From the NCBI GenBank assembly GCA_905221605.1, contig CAJNDS010002097.1:62001-126000 (forward strand): 64,000 nt of DNA, written 5' to 3'. Positions 10,960 to 21,075 of this stretch are shown in pieces. A model generated the notes under the pieces. The model was not told the DNA's origin, made no database searches, and saw only the letters and a list, made by a program, of their open reading frames with translations. The first letter of the stretch is position 1, and each line of letters starts with the position of its first letter. A program made the position numbers and the translations under genes. This DNA is from Symbiodinium natans (Eukaryota > Sar > Dinophyceae > Suessiales > Symbiodiniaceae).

Positions 10960-12470
10960 ATCGTCGATTTGTCTGTGTTTGAGGGTTTTAAGGTTTAGGG
11001 TTTAGGGTTTAGGGTTGGTCTTGAGGGTTTTAAGGTTTAGGGTAAGTGAGGGTGCGGGGAGTCGATCTGCCTGGCGTTCAGGGTCTGGGGTCTAGGGTTT
11101 GGGGTTGGGGGGTTGAAGGTGGGCTCCCAGGTGGGCTCCCAAACAATAAACCCAAGACCCTTTCCTTCTTGTCGTCACCTTGCCTCAAAAATTGAAGCTC
11201 CTATGCAGCCTTCAGCCCTCGAATCTTCAGGGACCATGCTTCAGGGCAAAGTGTCAAGGAAACCCTAAAGTCTAAACCCTAAACCCTTGATCCTCAACCG
11301 AAGCCCAAAGGCTGAAAAACCCCTCTTCCCCTTTAGGGTTTGCCTGCGGAGGCCAGCATCCCACGCTCTGGCCTCCTCAGTTTCCAAGTCGATAAGTGGC
11401 ACGCGGCCTCGGAGGCCACGTACGAATTGCTGGGCCTGGCAAGAACGTTTTTCATGCTTGGCAGCTACATCTGCATGTGGGCCATGGCCTCCTGGACATC
11501 TTCGAAGCTGAGACCCCCGTGCGACGGTGCGGCGTAATCCTGAAGAGATAAAGATTGTCAGAAACAGGTTGGAAATGGGACCCAAAACGCCAAGGAACAA
11601 GAGTAGGTGGAAAGGTGTTTTCGGCAGATCCTGCAAAGTAAAATCAAAGAGCCTCAAAGCATGGCAGCTTGAATGACTGTTGGTTGCCGGCCTGTTGTCC
11701 GACAAAGCGACTCGCCACTGGTCATGCCCGCATAAGCATTCAATTCATACACGAGCCTCGGCATGCAGGGCAAGCATGAAAGAGCCACTACCAAGAACCT
11801 GGGAATCGCACGCCAAGAAGCAGATATGCAACACTGGCCGCGCTGACAGCCTTCTCGTCGGTGAGAGCTGCAGCAGGCAAAAAAATAGTGGCATGGAGAA
11901 TATCATCGGCCAGTGCCATCGCTTAAACCAATGCTAGGCAGGTGCCGCGGCCGAGAAGCCCGTGCACCAACTGTTGTCGACCATGTACCATCTATCGGCT
12001 TTGTAATAGGCAGTAAAGTGACCGCCATCCAGCGTGCCCTGACAACACGTCGAAATGAACGGTCAAGAGCCTGCGAAAAACATTGGTCGCGCCTCATGCA
12101 CAAGGAAAGAGCGCAGATCGTACTCCCACAACCTCAGCTGCACAGTAAGATGACTGCACGGGACTATATGCTGGCATAGGGACACGAGAAATGGAAAGCC
12201 GAAGCGCTCCACATCTTCAAGGCGCAGGTCGGAGTGGCACGGCGGTAGTAGAGGCAGTTGCAATCCCTCAGCACAAGTAGGAATAGTCGGACCCTAAATC
12301 GTAAACCTCGAAACCGTCCAACCCTACTTGGGTTCCCCTGCAGGCTTGACGCTCATTAGTTCTTAAACTTCAGGGTTCAGAGTTTAGGATGAAAATTCGG
12401 GATTGAAGGTGAAGGCACACGGACAACCAAGGCGTGAACCTGGAAAGGAACAGTGATGGAGGCCGCATTC
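10960..12470. other. Spacer between minisatellite and SAP gene
   Basis: Short TTTAGGG array at 10990-11015, then mixed-composition sequence with several overlapping open frames on both strands (11280-12260). The composition resembles the adjacent coding DNA, so exons of the SAP gene or another gene may be present, but none can be supported by homology or clear splice sites. Confidence 0.4.
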
Positions 12471-12476
12471 TTGGAG

Positions 12477-15400
12477 CTAGCCGCTGCGGACTTGTCCGCT
12501 GCACGCCATCGTTGCACGCATAGAGGCAGCGTAAGCGGCGCCACCCTGGGTGTCACAATGGATCACACGCAGCGCCGGAGTGTGCCTTGAAAAAGTGCAA
12601 GCAAGGGGCTTGCCATGGCTACGCTTGAGCGCTCTCGTTGCTGTGAATCGAGCGGTATCACCATTGGTCATTTGCACAAAGCAATTCTGCACCTTGTCTC
12701 TCCATTGGTGATTTGCACAAAGCAATTCTGCACTTGTGAAAAGGAAGTCAAAGGCCCCACAGAGCAAGAATGGCACAAAGAGGCATGCGCCTCTGCAAAT
12801 ATCGCGTCCTGCAGCATGAGTTGCAGGTTCCTTTCCTTGCGGCCGGCAATTTCCTTGCAAGCAACGAAAGAAACAAGAAGTTAGAAGAAGCCACAAGAAG
12901 CCCTCGGCATGCATTGGCGTGTTTAAGTTCAAGATCGGACAGCGGTATGCGAAGAATGTATAGTGGCTCGGAAGGAGGGATGGAAACTCGCGAATCCTGG
13001 GCTTGGCAGCAGAACAAGCACGCCAGAATGAAGCTGTAAAGCAGCAAACCCAGACCCCCGTGTTTCCTCAACCACAAATGGAATGGTTATGGGTGCCGCC
13101 GCAGAGCATCCAGCTTGAGCGACTGGAACGCCTCGGCTCTGGCACAGGTCACCATGTTGACAGTCAGCTCGAGCCCGCCGCACCTCAGTTAGGGTCTCGA
13201 CAAATGAAGCTTGGGAAGGACAGCACCAACTAGATCTCGAGAGCAGAGTGTTGTGCCAAGACATCAGACCAAGCACAATGGCAAAATCTCCTCCAAAATG
13301 CGAACGGCATCCTCCTGCCATAGGCTGCCAAAAACGCAGAACCCTGCGGGTTGAGGTTGCAGGGTTCGGGGTTGAGGCACAGAGCCAAGCACGGAGACTG
13401 CGCTACAGTAAGTCATTTGGTTCGGACCCCCGCGACCATCATCACCCCGAGAGACGGTTCTGTACATCATCCTGTGTGGTTTCGCTTGAGACTTGCCCGC
13501 GTGTCAGCATAGGCCGCCTGCAGGCCACGGGACACCAGATCAAAATTGGCCAAGTACTGCTCTAGCTGCACCTGGAGTGAAATCACGAGTCGCTTGTGGC
13601 TTGAGAAAGCGAAAGAGACCAAAAAAAAGAGGTAGACCATCATGGCCAAGCAGCCATGAGAAGGCGGTCCACCACTCGGGTTCGAGACATTTCAATGATA
13701 TGAGAAATCTCCTGCCAACAGGCGAGCAAGCCTTGGGGGAGGAGCCTGAGCGCGGCCTCCGAACAGAGTCCTTGTGCAGCGTCTCGTCGACAGCATGTCC
13801 GCTCAGAAGCTCCTCAAACAGGCTGTGATCTAACTCATGCTGCAGGGGCAGGCTCTCTCTCGCCTCGTGCACAGCCAGGATAGTCAACGTTGCCTGTTCA
13901 AGCGGAAGGCAAAAAGAAAGGAAAACCTTGTCCGTGTATATGTGAGCGTAGCAGTCACAGCATCTGGCCTGCAAGTAACATGTCACTCCTGCATTCTCGT
14001 GCCCGAAACAGACAAACTTGCACCTGAGCAGCTCACTATTCTTGCTGTCACGAAGTCCAGAAAGCCACACATCCACAGCAAAACGTTCCTGAAACATGAA
14101 GGGGAGCCTGTCAGCACACCTTTGCAGCAGCATCTTCTTGCGCTGCTCGACATCGCCCAGGTCTGACGGCCAAGCGAGAGGGGGCTGAGCCTGAGCAAGA
14201 TTGCTCAAGAGATGGTCATGCAAGGATAGCGATGCAGAACACGGCCCCCATCCAAACACAGGCCCCCGCACAGTCACTTGGTGGAGCAACACCTTCTTCG
14301 CTGAGCGCTTGCTTCAAGCGAGCCAGCAGATCAGCCTGGCAATGTGGCACAGCCATGGGGTGGGCCCTTTCAATGTGCAGGTTTTCGTGGGCCATGAATC
14401 ATGGCCTTCTTTCCCGTGGTCTGCAATCCGCGGCTTCGTAGTTTATCTTTCAACGCTGGCACCGTTAACGTATCAACGTCGGCAGAGGAGTCGGGCTGCT
14501 CCTGCAATGCCATGCATCACGCCAAAGATCCGAATATGCACCGGAAATCTGAACATTAGAATCCCCCACTGTTGGACTCGAAAGTTGGAAACAGAACAGC
14601 AGGACTCGAAAGTAGGAAACAGAACAGTTTGAGGCCTGCACGATGGCCTTCTGCCTTTTGGCCCTTTGCGAGCTGGCTTTCCGAAGGTCCTGCCAAAACA
14701 AGCAATTGCAACAACAAGCACAGTCCCGACAACCGGCCAAGAATGGACAGAGACATGGGCTCCTTGCGCTTCCTGGTATCCTCCATAATTTTGGACAGCA
14801 GGTCCAGTGACAATCTGCGATAGTCCACCTCCTTTTCGCTGCGAAGCTGACCGCGATACAGCCGCCCCATCATCGGATCGTTCACAGCTGGGCAGTGCAG
14901 CTTGATATGATTTTCATCATAACCATTGTTAGTCCAAAACTGGAGCGGCCGCTCCAGGACCTCACAAACTTTGCGATGGCTGAGCTCGTGGTATGAGGAC
15001 AAGGACGTCAACAACATTTCTCGCACATCGCTCCAGTGCATCGCCGCACCAGTGCGAGCAGCTGCAACAGCCGCGAAAAAACCCTGCAAAGTCGCAGAGT
15101 CTACACCCAGTGCTTGGACCGCTACATCGTGGGCCACGAGCTGCTTCATGAGAGTTCGACAACTTGAACATTCCTTTCGGTCTCCACACGGCATCTCCGT
15201 AACGACCCGAGAGCACTTCGAACATGTGAACGTTTTCGCACTCCCAGCAGCAGCACGAAGGCGACGCAGCAAGGTTGCCTCACAGGGACTGTCATCAAAG
15301 AACCGCTAGGCAATTTGTGTACACGGAAACGACATGCCTTGTTGCCGGAGTCATCAAGGTCTCGCTCAACCAGCATCGCACGAAGCTGGCTAACCTGGAC

Positions 15401-15662
15401 AGGGCTTTCCCCGCGCGTGCCCCTAGGCATTCACAACACAAACGAGCCAGGGCTGCACTGCACATGCAAGCCACAAACGAGCCAGGGCTGCACTGCACAC
15501 TTCCAGTGCCAATTGGTCTCCTTCTCCAGAAGCCCCAGAAGCCCTTACCAGCTGTTCTCCAGCATCTTCTGTTTCCTCTCCAGCATCCTCTGTCTGCTCT
15601 TGCAGTCCTTCAGAAGCTCTTGCAACACAGGCAAAAAAGAAAGAACGAGACATGCCAAACAA
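12477..15662 (-). CDS. Multi-exon gene with two SAP domains and a Cys4 zinc motif
   Basis: Gene-level entry; 3' half uncertain. First SAP: VSQLRAMLVERDLDDSGNK joined to ATLLRRLRAAA across a 59-bp intron. Next a Cys pair module (CSKCSRVV...CSSC), then an unrecognised domain including WTNNGYDENHIKLHCPAVND. Second SAP: TVPALKDKLRSRGLQTTGKK joined to ADLLARLKQAL across a 70-bp intron. Further minus-strand open frame covers 13540-14292 (e.g. RLPFMFQERFAVDVWLSG). SAP domains bind AT-rich DNA or RNA in the nucleus, so a chromatin, RNA or transposon-related role is possible, but the family is not known to me. Introns are far shorter than those of the RBM25-like gene. Confidence 0.6.
12661..12733. repeat. 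41-bp period direct repeat
   Basis: CCATTGGT(C/G)ATTTGCACAAA and the 12 bases that follow occur twice (12661-12692, 12702-12733), separated by 9 bases. The period is not a multiple of three, so one copy would break a coding frame. Confidence 0.8.
13540..14250 (-). CDS. Probable 3' coding part of the SAP gene, unrecognised
   Basis: Long minus-strand open frame with coding-like composition: DLGDVEQRKKMLLQRCADRL, FMFQERFAVDVWLSGLRDSK, ENAGVTCYLQARCCDCYAHI. The Cys-rich CYLQARCCDCYAH part may bind metal. Lower parts (12480-13320) also have open minus-strand frames that probably hold further exons, but no join could be fixed. Confidence 0.4.
   Translation of the reverse strand, partial: WGPCSASLSLHDHLLSNLAQAQPPLAWPSDLGDVEQRKKMLLQRCADRLPFMFQERFAVDVWLSGLRDSKNSELLRCKFVCFGHENAGVTCYLQARCCDCYAHIYTDKVFLSFCLPLEQATLTILAVHEARESLPLQHELDHSLFEELLSGHAVDETLHKDSVRRPRSGSSPKACSPVGRRFLISLKCLEPEWWTAFSWLLGHDGLPLFFGLFRFLKPQATRDFTPGAARAVLGQF
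14290..14335 (-). CDS. SAP gene exon: second SAP domain, rear half
   Basis: TTGCCAG|GCT begins ADLLARLKQALSEEG. Intron 14336-14405 is 70 bp with GC at its start and AG at its end, and carries an in-frame stop, so splicing is needed for a full SAP domain. Confidence 0.7.
14406..14474 (-). CDS. SAP gene exon: second SAP domain, front half
   Basis: Encodes DTLTVPALKDKLRSRGLQTT then GKK, with donor AAG|GCCATG (GC). Together with the next exon it forms a clean SAP domain. The intron falls at the same codon as in the first SAP domain (after the Lys of G-[NK]-K). The 5' edge was not fixed. Confidence 0.7.
14700..15278 (-). CDS. SAP gene exon: SAP rear half, Cys4 motif, unknown domain
   Basis: GTGAG|GCAACC starts ATLLRRLRAAAGSAKTFTC; then CSKC...ECSSC could bind zinc. 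The following about 130 residues (AVQALGVDSATLQGFF, SYHELSHRKVCEVLERPLQF, MGRLYRGQLRSEKEVDYRRL) have good coding character and no recognised family. The 3' end is not fixed. Confidence 0.65.
15338..15430 (-). CDS. SAP gene exon: first SAP domain, front half
   Basis: Encodes PVQVSQLRAMLVERDLDDSG and NK, ending AAG|GCATGT (GC donor). L-x-x-x-L-x-x-x-x-L-x-x-x-G-x-K is the SAP pattern. An upstream exon with QTEDAGEETEDAGEQ repeats (about 15540-15640) may belong to the same gene. Confidence 0.7.
15437..15500. repeat. 35-bp tandem duplication
   Basis: CACAAACGAGCCAGGGCTGC and the next bases are repeated with a 35-base period (15437 and 15472), near the 5' side of the SAP gene. Confidence 0.75.
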
Positions 15663-15929
15663 GGGGCCGGCCTAACAAAGGAACGACTGGAGAATTGCAC
15701 TCCAAACGACCAGAGCCGTCACGCTGGCCTCCGAGTACAGTGGTGCATGGTATGCTTCCAGTTTCTAGCACGAATCTCCACTCGGAATGGGAAGAGCAGG
15801 CCTGCAGGTAAAGCAGGAACCGGAACAAGGGAGCCGGCACGAGTAGCGAGCCATGGCGCTTTTGCTGACTCCAGGCACAGCACCAAGCAGCAAGTGTCGA
15901 AATGAAGCGGTTTCGTCCCGGAACTAGAG

Positions 15930-16125
15930 GACACTGAAGTAGAACTAGAGGACACTGAAGCAGAACTAGAGGACGCTGAAGTAGAACTTGAGGACACGAA
16001 ACGGTCACTACACTAAATCACTAAACTATAACGACAGTACACTGAAGCAGAACTAGAGGACGCTGAAGTAGAACTTGAGGACACGAAACTGTCACTACAC
16101 TAAATCACTAAACTATAACGACAGT
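15930..16125. repeat. Tandem repeats: 21-bp and 87-bp units
   Basis: A 21-bp unit (CTGAAG(T/C)AGAACTAGAGGAC) repeats from 15933, and a larger 87-bp unit starting at 15954 is copied at 16041 with near identity. On the minus strand this would encode a Ser-rich run, but the repeat extends beyond any supported frame. Confidence 0.8.
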
Positions 16126-16157
16126 ACACTGAACTACACATGGTACCCAAAAAACTG

Positions 16158-16258
16158 TGTCATGGAACAAAGCAGCGGCGTCATGGAACAAAGCAGCGGC
16201 GTCATGGAACAGTATTGTCTTGTCATGGAACAGTGTTGTCGTGTCATAGAACACGATT
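16158..16258. repeat. 21-bp tandem repeat GTCATGGAACAAAGCAGCGGC
   Basis: About five units, the first three nearly identical and the later ones diverged (GTCATGGAACAGT.TTGTC). Confidence 0.8.
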
Positions 16259-16467
16259 TCTAAACATGGTACGAGCACGTGCTTCTTACCCTAAACCCGC
16301 TAAGGGTTTAGGGTTTAGGGTTTAGGGTTTAGGGTTTAGGGTTTTGGGCCTCAGCGAACCTACACCACCCCCGGTTAAGATGTTGTGAATTCTCTACCTG
16401 GCGGCTTATAGTAGCAAGGGCCTACGTAAACACAAGGGTGGCTTGCGAATTGAAACTCGAGAGGTGT

Positions 16468-16593
16468 ATGACAGAGCCACAAAAGTGTCGACTTTGCGAG
16501 CACAAATCATGCTTATGTCTCATAAATGGCTTTGAGAGAACCTTCTGTTGCGAATATTGCCATGGAGTCATCAGGGACAACAATAGCCCATAA
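16468..16593 (+). CDS. Small Cys/His-rich ORF, possible zinc-finger exon
   Basis: MTEPQKCRLCEHKSCLCLIN then GFERTFCCEYCHGVIRDN, stop at 16591. Cysteines spaced CxxC...CxC...CC-xx-CH look like a treble-clef or other zinc ribbon. The frame is open upstream to about 16350, where it enters a TTTAGGG array, so this may be the last exon of a plus-strand gene with an acceptor in between. No family recognised. Confidence 0.4.
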   Translation: MTEPQKCRLCEHKSCLCLINGFERTFCCEYCHGVIRDNNSP

Positions 16594-16772
16594 ACCCTAA
16601 ACCCTAAACCCTAAACCCTGGGACCGGACCCAGGATGGATCTTGGGAGTTTTTTGTCGGTTCTTTGGGTAGTTACATGGTCCCTGGGTATGGGCCCTTAG
16701 TAGAGAAACCCTGACATCCCCCTTATGGGCTTTGGGTTTAGGGTTTAGGGCTTAGGGCTATATACCCTATAA

Positions 16773-16846
16773 GTTGGGATGCCCTTAAAAGAGATTATAC
16801 TAGGGGGTACCATAAGGGCTGCTAGCACACAGGGAAACATTCCAAC
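16773..16846. mobile_element. Foldback element, family 1, diverged
   Basis: GTTGGGATGCCCTTAAAAGA to GGGAAACATTCCAAC. Confidence 0.65.
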
Positions 16847-17624
16847 CTATAAAACTCAAGGGCCTGTAATTAACTTCAGACCTTAAAGGTATGGGGCCGT
16901 ATTCAAGGACAATATAGCTACCCTTAGATTGCTTAAGAGTTTAGGGCTTAGGGCTTAGGGAGCTCTACCTTGGATTCGCGTGACGTGTGATGAATGGAGT
17001 CGGAAGGTGGAGAGAGCACCTATACTTCATGTTTGGGGTGCTAAACCCTACCCTAACACCCAAACCCTGAACCCTGAAGCCTAGAGCTTAAAGCCCAAAC
17101 CCGAACCCTAAACCCTACCCCCTACAGCCTCCTAAACCTGAAGGCCTAAAGCCTACACCCTAGACCCTAGCCATAAATCCTACTTTGCCGGCCGAGGAGT
17201 TGCAAGTTTACCATCGGGTTCTTAAGAGAGGGGGCTTCAGGGGGGTATGTAACCGAAGGCTCCCTAATGCCCCCTACTACCCCCTAAGGCTCCCTAAGCT
17301 TCAGGAAGGTTCCCTAGGTACCGAACCCCCTAAACCCTAAACCTTAACCCCTAAACCTCAAGCACCCTATAAGTTCAGTGTGCTGGAGAGGCCAAGCCTT
17401 TGAGCCTGTACCTTGGAGACTAAAGGAACCCTAACATTGGCACCCTCCTTTGCCCTTTACTACGATAAGCCTCATCAGGAAGACTCTGTGTAGCCCTAAA
17501 CCCTAAACCCTAAATCTTAAACCCTAAACCCTAAACCCGAAAACCCTAAACCCTAAACCCTAGACCCTAAACCCTATGCACCCTCAACCCCTCCAAGCAC
17601 TTCGCTGCTTCATCTTGTTTACGG

Positions 17625-17706
17625 TTGGAACCGTGGGCCCTTAGTATGGCGCCTTACCCTCTTTTACAGGGGGTTTACAGGGATCCGAAGTATGGGCCCT
17701 ATGTAT
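17625..17706. mobile_element. Foldback element, family 5, truncated by TTTAGGG
   Basis: Reverse orientation: GGTTGGAACCGTGGGCCCTT, GGATCCGAAGTATGGGCCCT, TATATAAGGG, then telomeric repeat instead of the expected second arm. Confidence 0.8.
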
Positions 17707-17818
17707 AGTGTATATAAGGGTTTAGGTTTAGGGTTTAGGGTTTAGGGTTTAGGGTTTAGGGTTTAGGGTTTAGGGTTTAGGGTTTAGGGCTTAGGGTTTA
17801 GGGTTTAGGATTTGGGGT
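17700..17818 (+). repeat. TTTAGGG telomeric array
   Basis: Almost pure TTTAGGG that starts directly at the broken arm of a palindromic element (...TATATAAGGG|TTTAGG). A second array follows at 17906-17980. Confidence 0.9.
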
Positions 17819-18539
17819 CTGGGGTCCCCTATCTTGTCTAGGCTTTGAAGAGTTTAGGGCCCTCCAGGGTTGAGGGTCGAGCTGTCAGGGTAGGGGTTAG
17901 GTTTCAGGGTTTAGGGTTTAGGGTTTAGGGTTTAGGGTTTAGGGTTTAGGGTCTAGGGTTTAGGGTTTAGGGTTTAGGGTCTAAACCCCCCGCGGCGCCT
18001 CTTCAACCAAAGAGACCCAGACAGGGTGGGAAGTGGGCAGGTCGGGTGCACCTCTCACAAAGAAGCTTTCGAGGCTTTTGGAGAGTCTCGAGGGATTTCG
18101 TTGGGCTTGCGGGTCCTGTGGGGTTCAGGATGTGAGGATTTGGGGTTAGGGGTTTAGGATTGCATTACTTTAGGGTTTAGGATGGAATTAGGGTCTGGGT
18201 TGCCTTGAAGCTGATTCAGCTGATTCAGCTGACGTCTGGAACAAGGTCCCTACGAGCCCAAGCGGGAAGACTGACAAAACGGGGGTGCATGAGAAACGGC
18301 GAATCCCGAACCCCACCGCAACCTCCACATGGAATCCAGAATTTGCGTCCAAATGCTTCTCGCGGATACCGACATGAAGGGGTCACCAGGATTTTGGGAC
18401 GTTTTCACTATGTGTAATATAGGGCTTGCCCCTTAAATCCTCTAAGTTCTCATCAGGCCGCAAAACCCAAAACCCTAAACCCTAACGGGCTTTGGCGGGG
18501 GGGGGGGGGGGGGGACATTAAAACTGCCTCGGTTGCGCC

Positions 18540-18635
18540 ATGTCCGAATGCCCCACTCTCCAAGACGTCCACTCCAACAAGGAGATGCGGCTGAGAAGTC
18601 TCAACTCAGGAGACTGGAAGTTTGTCGGGTGTTGA
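18540..18635 (+). CDS. Short ORF or exon, 31 codons, unknown
   Basis: ATG in a GCGCCATGT context, encoding MSECPTLQDVHSNKEMRLRS then LNSGDWKFVGC and a stop. It lies in a repeat-free island between an 18-G run and the longest TTTAGGG array. Coding-like but tiny; could be an exon or chance. Confidence 0.25.
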   Translation: MSECPTLQDVHSNKEMRLRSLNSGDWKFVGC

Positions 18636-18699
18636 GAGCGCGCCCCACCCTCAAGCACACCGTGTACATACTGCGTGGGTTGGAGTGTTGAGGCTTTAG

Positions 18700-18960
18700 G
18701 CTAGGTTTAGGGTTTAGGGTTTAGGGTTTAGGGTTTAGGGTTTAGGGTTTAGGGTTTAGGGTTTAGGGTTTAGGGTTTAGGGTTTAGGGCTTAGGGTTTA
18801 GGGTTTAGGGTTTAGGGTTTAGGTTTAGGGTTTAGGGTTTAGGGTTTAGGGTTTAGGGTTTAGGGTTTAGGGTCTTGGGTTTAGGGTTTAGGGTTAAGGG
18901 TGTAGGGTGTAGGGTTTAGGGTCTAGGGTGTAGGTATTAGATGGTAGGGTTTAGGGAAAG
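18700..18960 (+). repeat. Longest TTTAGGG telomeric array
   Basis: About 190 bases of nearly perfect TTTAGGG decaying rightward into GTGTAGGG and other variants. No chromosome end is here: gene-bearing sequence continues on both sides. Confidence 0.92.
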
Positions 18961-19140
18961 TGCTCTTCAGACATTCAAAACCCTACATGCGAGCCGGGCT
19001 CAGGTTTGTTGGGGTTGTAGATCCCTTAGGCCGGGTTTAGGCTTTAGGCTTTAGGCTTTAGGGTTTAGGGTTTAGGGTTTAGGGCTAATGAAACCCTAAT
19101 GCCTAACCCCCCCAGAAGGAAGAATCTGCAAGAGGACCTA

Positions 19141-19237
19141 GGGATGTTCCCCCTTTTACTAACAGTCCTCAATAGGGAGATCAGTACCCCTTGATTAAAA
19201 TCCCTATTAAGGACTGGTAGCATAAGGGGAACATCCC
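19141..19237. mobile_element. Foldback element, family 1 (GGGATGTTCCCC)
   Basis: GGGATGTTCCCCCTTTTACT to (C)ATAAGGGGAACATCCC, about 97 bp. Inner arms ACTAACAGTCCT...AGGACTGGTAG also pair. No coding capacity. Other copies: 23906-24002, 27042-27112, 43086-43206, 51249-51344, 16773-16846, and partial ones at 1-51 and 54991-55034. MITE-like; mobilising enzyme unknown. Confidence 0.85.
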
Positions 19238-20413
19238 AATTTATAGGGCATACAGCCCTAAACCCTAAACCCTAAACCCCCTAAACCCTAAACCCTGAAC
19301 CCATAAGGGGATATAAGGTTCCCAACAGAGACCCATAGAGGGCCCCCATACAGTCGATCAACCCGCGTTGAAGCTTCAGGAGGGGACTCTTTGGCCTAAG
19401 AAAGGCATGCTCGCCCTGCCATCAAGTTTTACGCGTGTAGGGGGAGGGAAGGGTGGCAAGTGGGTTTAGGGCTTAGGGTTTAGTTGCTAGACGCAGAGCC
19501 TTGAGGGTTTCGAGTTCGGGGAAGTGCGGACAGCAAACAAACAGCAGCTTGACACCACATGCAGCCTTTGAGGGACTGCAAACCAGTCCCCCTAAACCTT
19601 AGATGCCTAACCCTAAACCCTAAACCCCAAACCCCAAACCCTAAACCCTAAACCCCAAACCCTGGTTCGACCTCCTGCAAATGCCTTCCCAGGCTCCTTC
19701 TGCATGTGGAATGCGCTCAGGGTCGACGCCCGCGAAGCCGCGGTGTCGCATTGTCGAAGGTGTAGGGGGTTTAGGGTTTAGGGTTTAGGGTTTAGGTTTA
19801 GGGTTTAGGGTTTAGGGTTTAGGGTTTAGGGTTTATGCTTTACGGGCCTCAGGTTGCTTCCCTCACTGCATGGACACTCCACTGACATCGCGGCTACGCT
19901 GAGTTCATGGGGCCCCTCATAAAGACATGTGAGGAACACGTGATCGTCCCGAGCGTGCGAGGGTTTGGGCTTCTGGTGGGGGGGGAGGGGAGGTTCGGCA
20001 AGCCAGCCTCCTGCAACGCCTCCAGATGGTCTTTCCCAATAGCCGCGTGGAGCTCGCTTCCAAGTGTTCGGCTGCGCTGAAGGCTGAAAGTGACGTCGAA
20101 AGCCAGAGAGGGCAGATTCTATTTTTTGCAGGGTTGGGATCCAGATGCCTTGGTTAAAGTTAAAGTGTCAAGATAATACCAACAAGTGAAGCCAGGTGTA
20201 GATCTTCAAGAAAACTATGTACAATGAGATTAGAACCTTCCAAACACAAATCCTTGTGAGACCTGCAGTAGCATACAGGGAGTCGTTGGAAACTAGGTCG
20301 TTGTGGTGATCTCTTCGATTATTTGTTGCTTAAAGTGTTCTACTACAAGACATGCCGATAAATGGCCCTGACCCCCATGTCTCAAGGCAAGTCAAGGATG
20401 CTGGCCCGGCCTG

Positions 20414-20665
20414 ATGCGAGCGGATCTATCTGGCCTTCACGCGAAGAACCTGGCAGAAGGCGAGCGCATGGACACCACCCCAGCCCGTGCCCCGCCCCAC
20501 GCCACCCCCCGCACACCACCCCACTTCCCCCAACCCCCCATCCTTCTAGGAAACGCGCCACTTGATGCAGCTCAAGTAATTCATACCGTTCGCGACGCCA
20601 TGCAGCCCAAAAAAATCAACATCCGGTACTTCCAGATTCTTGGAGAGCTGTGGCCGAGGTTCTAA
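20414..20665 (+). CDS. Possible plus-strand exon ending AMQPKKINIRYFQILGELWP
   Basis: The last 35 codons (DAAQVIHTVRDAMQ, KKINIRYFQILGELWPRF, stop) look like real protein; the Pro-rich part before them (20480-20560) looks like non-coding C-rich sequence, so an acceptor may lie inside. It is downstream of, and convergent with, the 3' end of the RBM25-like gene. No family recognised. Confidence 0.35.
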   Translation: MRADLSGLHAKNLAEGERMDTTPARAPPHATPRTPPHFPQPPILLGNAPLDAAQVIHTVRDAMQPKKINIRYFQILGELWPRF

Positions 20666-21063
20666 GCAGAAGCATGGTCTAGGGCTAGGGTTCGGGTTTA
20701 GGGTTCGGGTTTAGGGTTTAGGGTTTTGGGTTTAGGGTTTAGGGCTTAGGGTTTGGGGTTTAGGGTTTAGAGTTTAGGGTCCAGGGTCTAGGGCTAGGGT
20801 TCGGGGGTTTAGGGTTCTGTCTGATATAACCCTTTTGGGGTGCACTATATGTAGACCTACCGAAACTGCTTGTGAACGATCACGAAGCCCCTAGGAAACC
20901 CTTCACATAAACAACCCAATGTAACCGAAGCCCTAAACTCGAAACCCTAAAACCTGTAAACCCTAAAAACCCTATAACCATCTACCCTAGGCCCTAAACC
21001 CCCAACCCTAACCCTGAACCCCAAGGTGCGGCACCCCAAAACGCAAAATCCCAGGCTTGCAAC

Positions 21064-21075
21064 TCACCATGAGTC
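21064..21075 (-). CDS. Possible terminal RBM25-like exon with stop
   Basis: TCTGAG|GACTCATGGTGA would add DSW and a stop after WRMLIFE. In animals a few more basic residues follow the WRLLIYE block, so the real last exon may be elsewhere below 21.4 kb. Confidence 0.25.
   Translation of the reverse strand, partial: DSW

Larger units (their letters stand above)
16600..20350. other. Telomeric arrays and palindromes, few coding islands
   Basis: Holds the longest TTTAGGG arrays of the window and palindromic elements at 16667-16732, 16773-16846, 17625-17706 and 19141-19237. Short repeat-free islands near 18.2-18.65, 19.68-19.75 and 20.0-20.1 kb could be exons on either strand; none recognised. 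Confidence 0.5.

Noticed and set aside
9753-10961. Long open frames rich in Pro/His/Arg or Gly/Ala/Arg on both strands
   Set aside because: They are readings of an 11-13 base GC-rich minisatellite that lacks stops; no unique protein sequence.
16140-16325. ORFs over the 21-bp repeat (MEQSSG or HGTKQRR units)
   Set aside because: Tandem repeat readings without independent support.
18700-18960. True telomere at the longest TTTAGGG array
   Set aside because: It decays into variants and ordinary sequence continues on both sides.
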